Of a stretch of 64,000 nt of DNA, positions 11,154-32,210 are shown in pieces; within the stretch, counting starts at the first letter, position 1, and each line of letters opens with the position of its first letter. The DNA lies in the NCBI GenBank assembly GCA_008933995.1, contig WARS01000090.1, forward strand, positions 4,494,425 to 4,558,424. The letters run 5' to 3'. The notes under the pieces are model-generated. The model searched no databases, was not told the origin of the DNA, and saw only the letters and a program-made list of their open reading frames with translations. The position numbers and the translations under genes are program-made. Source of the stretch: Datnioides undecimradiatus. Lineage: Eukaryota; Chordata; Actinopteri; Lobotiformes; Datnioididae.

Positions 11154-14141
11154 GCTATGTGTGTGAGTGTACTTTCATGTGTACGCACATGTGATCAAGA
11201 GTGCATTTATGTGTGGGAAGAAGGAATCCTTCCAGCCGTTTTCTTTCCTGAGCCTCTTCCTGTGTCCCCCCCGCACACCATTCTCAAAGCCGGCGTCGGA
11301 GGGTTTGGCCTCGGCAAGATCCAACCCACCAGAGGAGACGGAGGATAGGAGCCAGTGTTTCTCTCCCTCCTCCGAGCTCTGTCTGTTTCCACCACTCTCT
11401 GAATGTTACTATAAATCCTGTTCACATGCACACACATAACACACACACATACACACACACACACATACACACACACAATATTCCCACATCTCTTCATCCA
11501 GTGTGTGTTGGTGTATCTCATATGACTTGGCAGAAGTGAACCATGCATATGTGTGTGCCAGTGCGGGAGTGTGTGTGTTAAGAGTTTTGGCAGTTTTTTT
11601 CAACACAGCCTTACCAAAAGATCCTCTGGGAAATGTGGTTTTAACGCCCCCTCTCTCTTCTCCTCTTGTTTCCTTTTTCTCTTCGTTTCACAATTACATT
11701 GCCTCTCTTTCTCCATGCTCCCTTTCTCTTTCTGATTTCCTTTACATTTTCCTCTAATTCAACCTGCGGTAATCCTCTCCGTTCTTCCTCTAGCTATTCC
11801 TTTTTGCTCTAATGACGCCAATCTCTGTTTTTGTGTGCATATTCGCTATCTGTTCTCTATTAAAATCATGACATCATCATTTGCATAAAAACACTGCAAG
11901 CTGCACGTGCATATAGGCCTTAGATTCGGGATGTAACTCTCCTAGCGCTGTCCACACACAATGAATGCTGATGGAGAGACATGATAGGTTATCCTGTAGG
12001 GAAGGCTGGTCAGATGAAATAGCTACTTGGTATTCCATCCCTCTGCAAAGCATGACACAGAGGAGAGAGATGCTGGCAAATATGCAAATGATGAAATACT
12101 TAATATATTTCATAACCCTCTGAAGTTCATCAGCAACAGAAATGATACGCAGATGTTTTTGTGATGTGTGGGGGTGGAGAAGATATGCTTAAACCCATCA
12201 CAAATGTTATAAGATACATGTGTGCACGTGTGTATGAGTACATATGCCTGTAGGTTCTCAGTGATGCAATCTATGTACATTTGCATCTATACTGCATGTA
12301 AGTGCAACTTGACTGTACTTTACACTACAGGCTACTATTTATAAAGGGGGAAATAGTACATTCACACTACTTCTACATTTATCCAACAGTTTACGAGTGA
12401 ACATGAAGATCACACAGCATGTATCACATGTATATTTGATGAATATATATAATAGGATGACTTATTTTGGATTAAACTACACAGCAGTGTATGACGTCAA
12501 CTTTAACACCAGACCAATGCCAAGATGTAATTCCAATTATACAAATTAAAACTTTTACATTACACCATTTCAAATCTTCATATAAACATAAAAAAGGTTC
12601 TCTGCCTTCCAGTTTTTCATGGCTGCTGTTCCTAAAATTCAGCTTGCAACAAAGGTACAATGATTTTATACATTAGTCATGACCCCGTGCTTGTTAAGCA
12701 TGAATATTGCTGCTGAATCATGTTGGTTTTTCTCCTGTTTCAAACAATGTTTGGATACTTTGAGGTTTTGGGGGGTTTTTTAAATTTGATTTGTGCTGTT
12801 ATGTCTCACGGGTCACATTTCAAAGCACTGGGCTAGATAACTCCTTTAGCAGTAAGGAAGTGTAAGTGAGCAAGAAACTCGATTTAAGAAGTCCTCAATT
12901 TGATAAACTGTTGAAACACTTTGACATGATCTGCATCTCTTATGCGGTATAATTTATTATCCATAATCCCTGCTAAAACTGATTTCTGTTTCTGTCTTTC
13001 AATTTCAACATCGCTCATCAGTTTGCTTTGATAATTTGCTACACTTTTACCAAAGATGATGAATTTAGTCTTGCTTAATAGCAGAGATAGCTTGTTAAAA
13101 TTAACTGAACTCTTTCATAGCACTTCAATGTACTTAAAAGCTGTTTCACATTTATAGCAAAATAATTTGAAACCGTATCATATGCAAATTAAATTATAGT
13201 AGTTAATAGTAGTATAATAGTTTACAAGTTTCAAGGACTTACTCCATCAATGTAGCATTTATTCCCATAACACCGTTGTGCTCACAATGGCCATTTTTAA
13301 AATTAGATAAAAATTGATGCGCAGGACCTCATCGTGTTTTTTATTCCACTGATTCTCCTTCCTTGTCAAAACATGGCACTTATATTACCCACAATGCAAC
13401 AGCCATCCAGTCAACCCTCTTCTTTCTGCATCTGTCATATTTTTACCTTTTTAAACTTATTGTAGACTAAACTACACTGACTTAAGTGACATCACTTGAG
13501 GCAGTTTATTAGTCTAAAGATTAAAGGCTTTTGCCAGAGTTCCCCTTCAAATGTTAAGGAAACAACTAGCCAGTTACAACACACCAGCTGCATAAAGGCA
13601 TCCAGTTATGCATTCGTACAACAAAACTGCTACATAACATAACAGCGACAAGGTTTATCTTTAATACTGAGGATTTTCATCTGATAGTTTTGATGACATG
13701 CTGCTAATACTTATGTGTATTACTACGACGTGTTTTTTCTTAAATGAACATTTCTTCTTCTTAAATGCCCACTGTCGGAGACTAATGTGTCTGATAGAGA
13801 TCGAGCCACACAGACATTTGCCTGTCTTCCACACAGACTCCAGGCCCTGTTCTGCTGCTCTGTGAAGTTCATCAGAGTTCATCTTCTTTGTCCCCGCTGA
13901 GCTGAGGCTGGCTACTGTCTCCATCCTTGTCTCGCTCATCTCTCCTCACCCCTGTCCCTCCCCAGGTCGACTTCCATCACCTATCCCGAGGGGATAACCG
14001 CCTCCACACACACACAAACACGCGCGCACACACCTCCCCCCGTCTGTCTCCCGACCAACCCGACCTCACCCTGCCTCTCCCTCTGCTCTTTGGCTGCAAC
14101 CTCTTTATGTGATGTCATTGAGAAGAAGTACAGCCTTTTTG

Positions 14142-14143
<2 letters not shown>

Positions 14144-14194
<51 letters not shown>
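14144..14194. repeat. Compound (TG)n-(GA)n microsatellite
   Basis: About 35 bases of TG pass directly into about 17 bases of GA. More GA-rich sequence with GACA units follows to about 14345. Confidence 0.95.
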
Positions 14195-14490
14195 TATAAA
14201 TGGGTGTGTGGTGTGTATCTGAGTGAGTCAGGGAGCGGGGGCGTGCATGTATGTGACACAGAAAGAGAGAGAGACACGGACAGAGAAAAAGAGACAGACA
14301 GGAAAAGAGTGAGAAAGAGAGAGAGAGACGATCGACAGAAAGAGGGAGAGAAAGGCGCAAGTGTCAGGTTTCCCCCTTCAATTGAAAGGATCAACTTCTT
14401 GTTTTTAATCTAGAAAAGAGGGTGAAAACAGCAGGAAAGGGGAGAAGATAGCTGGGAATTTGAGCTGCTGACAGCTGTTTTTGTCCCTTC

Positions 14491-14556
14491 TCTCCTCACC
14501 CGTCTTTCTTTCTCTCCTCACCCGTCTTTCTTTCTCTCCCCACCCATCTTTCTTTC
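14491..14556. repeat. 22-bp tandem repeat, three copies
   Basis: Three head-to-tail 22-base pyrimidine-rich units lie at 14491-14512, 14513-14534 and 14535-14556. The first two are identical and the third differs at two positions. It is a small minisatellite about 380 bases upstream of the LIM gene. Confidence 0.9.
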
Positions 14557-14937
14557 TCTTTTTACAGTGCCGTGGTTGGGTCCCCAAAGCATTTGTATAA
14601 ACAAATATGCAATTGACCATAAAATGATGCCAATTAACATGCCTTTCTATATGTGTTATCATTATAGAAGAAGTGATTAAAGATGCTGCCTGTCTCTCTT
14701 TTTTTCCACTGATGATAGTATTTACTTCTCAAAATCACATTTTTCACTCTTCCTGTGACGTCTCACTCACCACATCCTGGTTTTGACTTCACAAGACACC
14801 GACATGTGTACAGTTAAAACCGTTTTCCTGTCAATTTTCAGTTCACACACTCGCACGCTCTTGTAGGATTGATTTTTCTGATCACGCCAGCTAATTTGCA
14901 TGCACCTGCGCTGTATGATAAATAATTATATACCATA

Positions 14938-15077
14938 ATGGTAGGCTACTGTCCAATCTGCGGGAAACCCGTTTACTTTGGTGAGTCTGACCTGTTTCGT
15001 TTTTTACACTATATGTCTGTCTTCCTCTGTCTGTCTGTCTGGAAATCTCTCTGTCCTGCTCTCTATTTCTTCTTTCT

Positions 15078-15110
<33 letters not shown>

Positions 15111-16427
15111 TTCTCTCTCAGTGTCTTTCTAGTTTACAAGTTTTGTCTGAATAGGAAAAAGTTAATAAGAAAACATTTTGCCATTACCTAACTCTGTGGG
15201 ATCAAATAAAAGTAAAGAGCAGCTGTAAATATATGTTGTATTATGAATAAAAGGGCAACTCTTGCAGCGGTCATTCTTACCTTCAAAACACAGGTGCAAC
15301 TAAATATGTGAACGATGGCTGCATTCCACTAAAAAGTACCAGTATTAAAGCCTGGTACTGACTCACAAACACACCTAAATAGCACGGAGACACTATTAAC
15401 GTTATTAGTTACACCTGTTCTTTTCCTGCTGTGACAACTCAAAATATCTGCCTTGAAAAGGGGGCTTTGAGATTCATGCTACAAAGGTTTTTTTAGGTCT
15501 ATTTGCTAAAATATCTGGCTCTATTCAATGTTTGGAGATCTAAAAGAAGGTCTTTCACTTTTTCTGTCTCCTTCTCTTTTGAGCGCAAGCACACGAATGC
15601 ATGCACACGTATCCATGATAACAACAGGATGTGGGTATAGCCAAACAAGCTTGCACGCTGCTCTCTGGGTTTCCTCCTTACCTTCTGTCTCTTTCAGCTG
15701 GGGCCTCTCCTACCATCAGACCTAATTATTAGACACACAACAGCACTTAGTTACCGCACTTACTAATTATTTCACATGTATTTTGTCCTTTTTTCTGCAA
15801 GTTTTACTTTCCTATTCATATGCTGGCTTAGTTCAAATTCTCTGATGTGACCTGGCCTACTTATCTCTTTTCCTCCACCCGCTTTACTCTATTTGTACTG
15901 ATGAGTGTAACAGTCCTGAACCAGACACTTGTATCATAGACACAATTTCCTGTAAATTAAATAATAAATGTTATTTAATTGTAGTGAATCTCATACATTC
16001 CAGATGATCAAGACATTGGATTTAAAAAAACACAATGTACAAAGTTCCCCTTTTTGTTTAATATTCATAAAAAACAAATCATCCAACCTGCTTGTCATTA
16101 ACGCAGACCTGTTTTGTCTTTGGTACAGGGGAGAAGAAGAGGTCCTTAGGGAGGGACTACCACCCTCTGTGTCTGAAGTGTCAAAAGTGCAACAGACAGC
16201 TCACATCTGGACAACATGCTGAGGTATATGAGGCTGATTGATGAGGAAATATATGAGGGTTAACAGTCAAAAGTGATTGAATGAATCAGTAGGATGATGC
16301 AGTAAATATGTCCTGCTGGTTGTGTTTCAGTATGATGAGAAGCCATACTGTTCACACTGCTACCTGAAGATGTTTGGTCCAAGAGGTAATGCCCTCTCAC
16401 TATGCACACCTGCACACACACACACAC

Positions 16428-16479
<52 letters not shown>

Positions 16480-16548
16480 GCACACACACACATGCAATGT
16501 CTGACTGTCTTTTCTCCATATGAATCTCTGTTGACAGGTAACAGGTGA
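14938..16548 (+). CDS. CRIP-type single LIM domain protein, 4 exons, 67 aa
   Basis: The predicted coding exons are 14938-14980, 16129-16223, 16331-16385 and 16538-16548, all with GT-AG junctions and continuous frame. The product is one LIM zinc-binding domain and little else. Putative zinc ligands are C5, C8, H26 and C29 (first finger) and C32, C35, C53 and C56 (second finger). The order and spacing match cysteine-rich (intestinal) protein family LIM domains, including VYF after the first Cys pair, the SLG..H..C core, and a terminal MFGP motif followed by Arg. It differs from CRIP1 in two ways: the last Cys pair is C-x2-C rather than C-x3-C, and the protein stops after GNR, without the Gly-rich tail that gives CRIP1 77 residues. 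LIM domains of this kind bind protein partners rather than catalyse reactions. Which CRIP paralogue it is cannot be decided here. An octamer ATTTGCAT sits at 14894-14901, close upstream. Confidence 0.85.
16404..16493. repeat. Interrupted (CA)n tract inside the LIM-gene third intron
   Basis: CA repeats broken by CCTG units fill about 90 of the 152 bases of the predicted intron 16386-16537, starting about 18 bases after the donor. CA-rich RNA is a known binding site for hnRNP L, so an effect on splicing is possible but is inference. Confidence 0.95.
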
Positions 16549-17116
16549 CTGGTGCTGCCCAGGCACAGTGCAGTGCTCCTTCATAGGCACCAGACTGTGC
16601 CAGAATGGACAAGCACCGATAATCAAAAGACACAGGGGCCTCATTAATATGCCAGAATGAAAAAAAATAATACCTAAATATAAATGATGGCCCACATCTT
16701 CACAAAATTAAATATTTATAAATGTGTGATGATCATTTAATGCTATTATTATGTGATGAATTTTGCATGTAGAAATTGGTTGGTCAGTCGATAAATGCAT
16801 TTTTAAACATCAAACCCTGGTGAATGTCTTGATTCTCTGGACTTTGCAATTTTTCTGGTTTTGCAGAGTGGCTTGATCTGCTTACAAGCTAACAAATCAA
16901 ATCAGATACTCCAATCACCAACAACACACATGCACGTAAAAAAAAAAACGAGTTGAGCTATAGGGTTCTCCCTCTCTCCCTCATCAAGCAGTCAGGCAAA
17001 GGGGGGAGGAAGGAAGGAGGAATGGATGAGGGTGGTTGCTGTTGGCAGAGTAAACCAGATCTTATGCCAGCAGAATCTGCTGGAATGGGTGCTACAGTCA
17101 ATCCCTCTCTCTCTTT

Positions 17117-17118
<2 letters not shown>

Positions 17119-17150
<32 letters not shown>
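17119..17150. repeat. (CA)n microsatellite
   Basis: A pure CA run preceded by CT repeats at about 17105-17118. Confidence 0.95.
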
Positions 17151-17156
<6 letters not shown>

Positions 17157-18759
17157 CATGCATTCATCCACACTGCTGCAGGGCCTTGTCACCCAGTGGT
17201 GGGTGAAGTACGTACAGTAGGTTTGACACACACCCATACACACATAGAGAGAAAGAGAGAGGTGGGCTGATGTGCTTCACTGTAAAGTGTCATGTGTCAC
17301 ATGAGTGACATTTCAGGTATTTGTCCTTGAAGGCTAGATGGATACAGAAACATAAGGTATGAAGGATAAAGGAGGCAAAGGCAGAACGCAGTATGGAGAA
17401 AGCTGATGGACAAAGGGAGAGAGGGCTGATGGGATTATTCTAACATCTAGCAAAGAGCTGGCAGAGGGATCCCTGTGTGTCTCCACAGTATGTCTTTGAA
17501 CCTGTCTGTCTCCTTCTCATCCCCCAAGATCCCTCCTTCATCCTCCCTCCCTGCACCCCCCCGCCCCCCTTCCCTCCCTTCCTCCCCTCTTCTCTTCATG
17601 TCTCCTTCACCCCTTAACCCCCTACCTTGATAGATCACATGACTGCTGTGATACCAGCTGGCTGACTGCTCATTTGCATGTGGTTCAGCTTCACTCCCTT
17701 ATTGGAGAGGCGGGTGGTGGTGGAGGGGCCGAGATATAGGTGGAGATGGGCTGTGGGTAAAGGAGAGCAGGGTACTGTGGAAAGCGTTGGGTGGTTGAGG
17801 GCCACCGTGAGAATTTAACAAAAACAGAGAAAAACTGTGACAGAGAAGACTGGAAGAGAGAGGAAAGTAAAATAGAGTCATGGAAAAAAGTGTGTGAAGC
17901 CAGGCAAACTTGAAGAACCTTCATTCATCTAATATGGGTCTAAACTAGAGACTGGAGCTTATGAACATTAGGAACACATCCTACCATGAGATGGCTGCAC
18001 CAGAAAGCCAAATTTGCAGTCTCCACTGAAGTTGAAGAATTACTCCTACGCTATCAAAACATTAAGGATAATGACACTTATGTAAAAGGTGACTTCACAT
18101 AGGTTAAGCGATCCACCAGTATTTTAGAATAAATAAAGGCGCTGTATTTCTTAGGAAAAGTTGTTGGTCCTCATTTGTGTATCACTGTCGACATCTAGCG
18201 GTCATAAAGAATACTGCTGCATTTCAACAAGGGGCAAGTAATGGCATGAATGAATGGACAGTGAAGGCATCAGTGCTCCGTGTCGACAAAGTGTCAAAAA
18301 ACAATGCTGTTTGTGTAACTGAGCCTCGCTATGTGGTTGTTAAAACGTACCCACGGTAAGTACAAAATAAAATCCGCACACTGCCTCAAATAACTTTCAT
18401 TTATGTTAACATTTGGGAAAGGTTTTTGCAATTGGTCCCATCATTCAGCATGTAGGCCCACACTAGTTTCATTAGTAATGATACGTAGGCTATGTTTAGT
18501 TGAGTTGATGTAATTTAATATATAAAGCATCATAAATGGTCATGTGTGTTTCCCTTGTAAAATTTCCATCAAAATAAACGCCGCAGGAAGGGAAAGAATG
18601 TGTTTCTGTGCAAAGCTGGTCTCAAAGCAAGTCAACAATGATCCTAATAAAGTTGAAAGGACATATCTTCCCTTTTTGTTCCCTTAGAGAACTAGCTATC
18701 CTATATTTGCATTTTATTGATGTTGTAACGCTAATATTTTGTCTATAACCTACATTATC

Positions 18760-19010
18760 TATCCTCCTGAGACCCAGCCTATTCATTGATGTCCTCTGTA
18801 GTGGACATCAATAGTGGATTAGCTTTTGGTCTATATCTTTTGACTCATTTGAGATACCCTACTAAGTCCTGGTGTGCTCAATAGAGGACACCCTGGCCTT
18901 TCCAATGATATCTCATGTGTTTGGGTGGAATGAGGGGAACAAAGCAGGCAGGAAATCATAAAAAAAGTTACATTGAAAGATACTTTTTTCCCGGTTCTCA
19001 GGAGGCTATA
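18760..19010. mobile_element. MITE-like element with imperfect terminal inverted repeats
   Basis: TATCCTCCTGAGACC at 18760-18774 is the inverted counterpart of GTTCTCAGGAGGCTA at 18994-19008, matching at 13 of 15 positions. The enclosed element is about 250 bases with no open reading frame, and TA dinucleotides lie at or next to both ends. It also contains a perfect 10-bp internal stem (18785-18794 with 18803-18812, loop 8). Short length, terminal inverted repeats and no gene are the features of a non-autonomous DNA transposon. I cannot name the family or prove a target-site duplication. Confidence 0.5.
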
Positions 19011-19140
19011 GTCCAACAATGTGAAGTTGACGCTTGTGATTTTACGGCAGATTAATGCCACCACTGAAATGGTCAAGAGCGAATTTCACCAAGAACGTGC
19101 TAAAGTTTACAAATTTCCAGTACTTCACAGGGTCTCTTGA

Positions 19141-19394
19141 AGGCAACTTTAGCCAACGGCGTTCGTTTTTGTGTAGCGCATGCGTGGTGAGCGAACTAGG
19201 AAGCAGCGCAGACGAGCCTGACGGATTATGTGGACGTATCGGTGAGCGAAAGCAGCTGCTTTCGAATAATTTATTTGGGTTTTATGTACCTGTGGAAAGA
19301 ATGAAGACTCTTTAACATGGAAGGCTGCTAACTAAGGGGAGGTCGTGTGTAATTTAATGTACATTTAATTGTATGTATTAAAAACTGAGCGACA
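19141..19394 (+). promoter_or_regulatory. Probable pi4k2b promoter / 5' UTR
   Basis: The stretch before the start codon is CpG-containing and has an NRF1-like sequence, AGCGCATGCGTG, at about 19175-19186. NRF1-type sites are common in TATA-less housekeeping promoters. No TATA box was seen. The exact start of transcription is unknown. Confidence 0.4.
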
Positions 19395-28047
<8,653 letters not shown>

Positions 28048-29260
28048 ACAGAGGCGAATGAGGAGGGAGGAGCTGAGCAGAGACGTCTGCAAAAGCTCAT
28101 TTTTTGGTCCCGAAGTCAGGAAGTGGTAGAGAAGACTGCTCATATTTCCTTGGCAGGAAAAGAAATGAAGAAGAAATACGGTCAGAGGAAGTAAAAGAAG
28201 AAATTGCGCTCCTGAGCATTCTTCATAATGCGAAGCGAGTGCAGAGAATCATGGGAGCTGGAGAGTATTGGCATCTCCCTGAAACCTTAGGGCTGTTTGT
28301 GGTTACCATAGTGACTTGATTGGATAATCGGCTTTTCCACAGAGGTGGGCTTTGTTCATTGTTAGGCAGAATTTTTTTTTTCTTTTTTTCTTTTTCTTTT
28401 TTTTTTTTAACCCACCTGAAGTACCTACTGAAGTCTCTCTAGCTAGTCTCTTAATGGGGCTAATGGCCAAAGAATAAGCACTTGTAAACCACAAACTAGC
28501 AGATCTGTGGTCCGGTAGGGCTCGGAAACCTTCACAGATGTCTCCAGAAAGTGATTTCTTTTTGCTTAAATCTGGGACAGCGTTGTTCCTGTTGACCTAG
28601 TCCCTTAAAATATTTGCTTTGCCTTGTAGGATCACTTATTAAAATATGGGTGTGCACTTGCACTGCTGGTAGCGTTTGACTAGTGCTACACAACTGGGTC
28701 AAACCGCTCTTTACCCAGTGTTAGTTCTCAAAACCACATTTGTTGAACGAACCCAAACCCAGTGTCTTCAACTCTCATTACTGCCAAAATCGTTGTTTGT
28801 GGAAGGAACACTTAAAGGCGTCAAGAAAGGAATATTGTTGAAACTTGAATATGAAATCCGGAGGAGGAGGACTAGTAATAAACAAAATTGCTTGAATGTA
28901 ATCTGTTTACGATTTCTATACAGATTCTTGCTCCTAAACATTTCAATACGAGTGAATGCTGTCAAAACATTGACATTTCTCGTAACAATGAATGTATTTG
29001 TTGTTTGACATGTATTTAATTGCTGGTAAGCAGCTTTCTCTCGAACCTCGTGGCATGAGGGGCGGGCACCTTGTCCCATCCCTTCGCGACACGTTACATG
29101 AAGAGGAAAAACAAAACCGAGGACAATATTTCACACTTGCTCGATGCTGTCGTGTTTTCATATGTATGCATCTTGAAATTTTTATTCCAACTCAATGATT
29201 GTATGAGAAAAGTTGTATATTTAACAGATTAAAATAAAAATTTGGGAAATTTGAAACGAT
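28048..29260 (+). other. pi4k2b: pi4k2b 3' UTR with poly(A) signal
   Basis: No coding exon follows the TAG stop at 28045-28047. An AATAAA at 29233-29238, in an A-rich context and followed by GT-rich sequence, is the most likely cleavage signal. This gives a 3' UTR of about 1.2 kb. A T-rich low-complexity run lies at about 28373-28409. Confidence 0.65.
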
Positions 29261-31218
29261 GTCTGATGATGTCACAGTTTCCATTAACCTGCGACAGGGC
29301 CATTAAACCGGCAGCTGACTGGTTGATGATTGACTGATGACGGAAACGTGAACGCCACAAGCGAAAAGTGAACTATTAGTAATTGCTCAATCAGTGAAAC
29401 TGGGCTAAAAGGCACTTTTAGTTATGTAGTAGGCTCATTTGCTTGTTACCGGAATATACAGTGTGCATCTATAGAACTGAGAAGAGACAATAGAGAATTT
29501 ACCACTCACATTGTTATAGTTTACTATAAATTGCATAAATAATTAAATATTTTAATGTATTGTGGGTCTTTTCTAATTGTGCACCGTGGGGATCAGCATA
29601 TTTTATAGCACGTGGGTCTTCAACCAGCTGTTTGAGAAATATACTTCTGATTTTGTAAAAATTACCCCAACAGTCTCATTTACTTCAAACAACAGTCATA
29701 AAACAAAGAAATATTACATATAAGAATTTAAAAAAATGCCTAAAGCAGCAAATCTGCAAATGCTCACATTTGATTTGCTCACACTGGTGAATGTTTTGCA
29801 GGTTTTTAAATAAATGTCTTCTTATATATAACATTTAATTTATCGAATTACTGATTCTGTTCTGCTACTTCCATCCTGCTGGTACAAAAGTAGGCGTTTT
29901 TGGTGTTTACACCATTCAGCATAATGTATTACTAAGATCATGGAAACATCAGGGCAAACAATGACCTTGTAAGCAGTGATACTTAAACATCACTGCACAG
30001 CTTTACGTGCAATGGGAAGACTCTCATCCTCAGAGTTCACGCAGCAGGTTAGACTGCTAATGGTTTTAATGGAGGCGATGATGAGCCAGCGTTGCCATGC
30101 GGACACAAACATCTCTAATCACATGCATGTGCAAATGAAACACGTGTGCCGCCACACACACGCCCACATATTACTCTCTTTTACAGTTTGCTCCTCCCCA
30201 GTCATGGCACTGGTAGAAGGGAGGCACTTGACAAGTGTCACTACACAAACTCAGACAAAAGCAGCACCCACACATATTTACAGAGACGCGGGCACGCATC
30301 TGGAGAGGAAACAGAATATGACAACACGTCTTACAATGTAATGAGCTTCTCTGGCAGCAGTGGGGAGTGGCAGAGGGTCAACACTGCCACCATGTGGGAA
30401 ACATTCATTGTGCTGAACTCCAGGGCACAATTTGTAATCTCTTGAAATGTAAAAGTGTTTGGAGCCTCATTTTTTTCAGCTGCTGCTCGTTTTATTAGGA
30501 ATATTTGAAGTAAAAGACATTATATATTAAACTGTTTCATAAGCAACAGTGCTCTGAGATGACATTAACATTTAGAACATTAACTTAAACAGTGGCTCAG
30601 TTGTGTTCAAACTAGCCAGTGTGCACAACTCCAGGACCCCAAACATGTACATACTGTAGATATGCACGTTTCCATCATTGCAGAAGACATGTGTGATGTA
30701 TTATATATGTATGAAATGTCTTTAGAATTCCTTTTATGTCCAGGAACAAGAGACCAGCCTCTGCTTTACAACAAAGCTTTAGCAGACAAAAGGACAAACT
30801 AACTAACTCACCACTCCAAGTCTGCTTTTAAACGGTCTTGTTGTGTGTTGTTGTGGCCACTAGATGGTGCACTTTATCAGTTTCCTGTTACGAGCGGCTC
30901 CGGGACTCCAGTGCGCCTCCGGCTCCTGGATCACACGCTCTAAAAACTAATGTACATTCGCAAGGCTGTCAAAATATGCGGACGCCGACGACTCTGCAAT
31001 GCCCGAAGTTCACTCTACAAAGAGCTTAGAACAAGGGCTTCACAGGCGATCATCAATCATTTTCAAACTAGCGCCATAGATCTTAAAGTAACCGCCGGAG
31101 ACTGTATACACGCTCATTTATTTAGGTTCTGAACACTGAAACCACCCGGCTGCTGGATGTTTGGAGAGGGAAATCTAATATGACGGTATAAGGATTAAAT
31201 CAAATCCATCGGATCACA
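29261..31218. other. Short intergenic region between pi4k2b and htra3
   Basis: No exon was found. The left part is AT-rich. The right part becomes more GC- and CpG-containing towards the htra3 start (about 30880-31218) and probably includes its promoter and 5' UTR. A CTCF-like motif lies at 30857-30870. Confidence 0.5.
30857..30870 (+). promoter_or_regulatory. CTCF-like motif upstream of htra3
   Basis: CCACTAGATGGTGC matches the CTCF core CCASYAGRKGGCRS at 13 of 14 positions (T for C at position 12). It lies about 350 bases upstream of the htra3 start codon. Occupancy cannot be judged from sequence. Confidence 0.4.
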
Positions 31219-32177
31219 ATGCATTTACTTTTACTTGCAGCAGCGTTTCTCTTTACGCACGACCTCACTGGAGCCGTGCGCTCCGACAAGTGCGCCTCTC
31301 GGTGCGACGTGAGCTCGTGTCCAAGCCCCAGCTGCCCCAGCGGGTACGTCCCGGATAAATGTAACTGCTGCCTGGTGTGTTCACCGCGGGAGGGAGACCC
31401 CTGCGGCCGCAAAAACGACCTGCCCTGCGGAGATGGCCTGGAGTGTAAGCTGCTCGCTGCGGGGAGGCGGCGAGGCTCCAAGGGGGCCTGTCGATGTAAG
31501 ATGGAGCATGAAGTGTGTGGAAGCGACGGGAAAACGTACGGCAATGTGTGTAAGATGAGAGCGGCCAGCCGTAAAGCTCAACAGAAGGGGAGACCGGCGG
31601 TTGGCCAAGCGCACAAAGGACCCTGTCCACCTTCAGGAGCAGGTAGGGCTGCTATGGGGGGTTAGAGGGCCACAGCCCGGAGGGTGGAAGAAGTTAGCTT
31701 TTTTTGGTTTTGGATAAAGACTCATTCAAGTTCACAAAACATCTCTGACACACCTAATAAAAAAAAACTATACATTTTAATAATCAGTTTGTTTTAGTCA
31801 TATATCATATTTGAGCTTCTTCAGTAACCGGAGTTGTTGCTTTTCTCGGCTTTGAGTTTTTCTGACAGTTTTGCTTCAATGTGATAGCCACTTTTATTTT
31901 CTGCTATTTTATGACCAATCATAAAATAATAATAATCAGCAGATTCATAATAATAAGGAAAATAACCCCTGGATGTGGGTTATTATTATTCTTTTAACTT
32001 TCTTTGGTATTGTAAGGTAAAGCTATTTAATGAGGATACTCATTGTAATATAGAGTTTGTGATCTGTAGTACCGGTTTATGAGGAACAGGGATATCTTGT
32101 GGTTTTCAGCTGTGAATTGCTCCAGATGCCACAGTTATGATTGTGAATGGTGTGGTGGAGGGGTTACTGTGTGTGTG

Positions 32178-32210
<33 letters not shown>

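Larger units (their letters stand above)
6371..14937. other. Intergenic stretch without recognised genes
   Basis: No exon with supporting splice signals was found on either strand. The contents are several dinucleotide microsatellites, a pyrimidine-rich block followed by a purine-rich block (about 7073-8000), one degenerate interspersed repeat (about 9671-10040), and a 22-bp tandem repeat near 14491. A palindromic CRE-type octamer TGACGTCA is at 12492-12499, but nothing else nearby supports a promoter. Confidence 0.5.
16549..19394. other. 3' flank of the LIM gene and region upstream of pi4k2b
   Basis: No further coding exon was found. No close AATAAA follows the LIM stop codon. The first clear tandem AATAAA pair is at 18128-18137, about 1.6 kb downstream, so the LIM 3' end is uncertain. 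The stretch holds a CA microsatellite (17119-17150), a G/C-strand-biased pyrimidine segment (about 17500-17625), an octamer ATTTGCAT at 17672-17679, a MITE-like element (18760-19010), and the pi4k2b promoter. Confidence 0.5.

Noticed and set aside
12492-12499. Palindromic CRE as a promoter element
   Set aside because: It is an isolated octamer without a nearby gene, so chance occurrence is likely.
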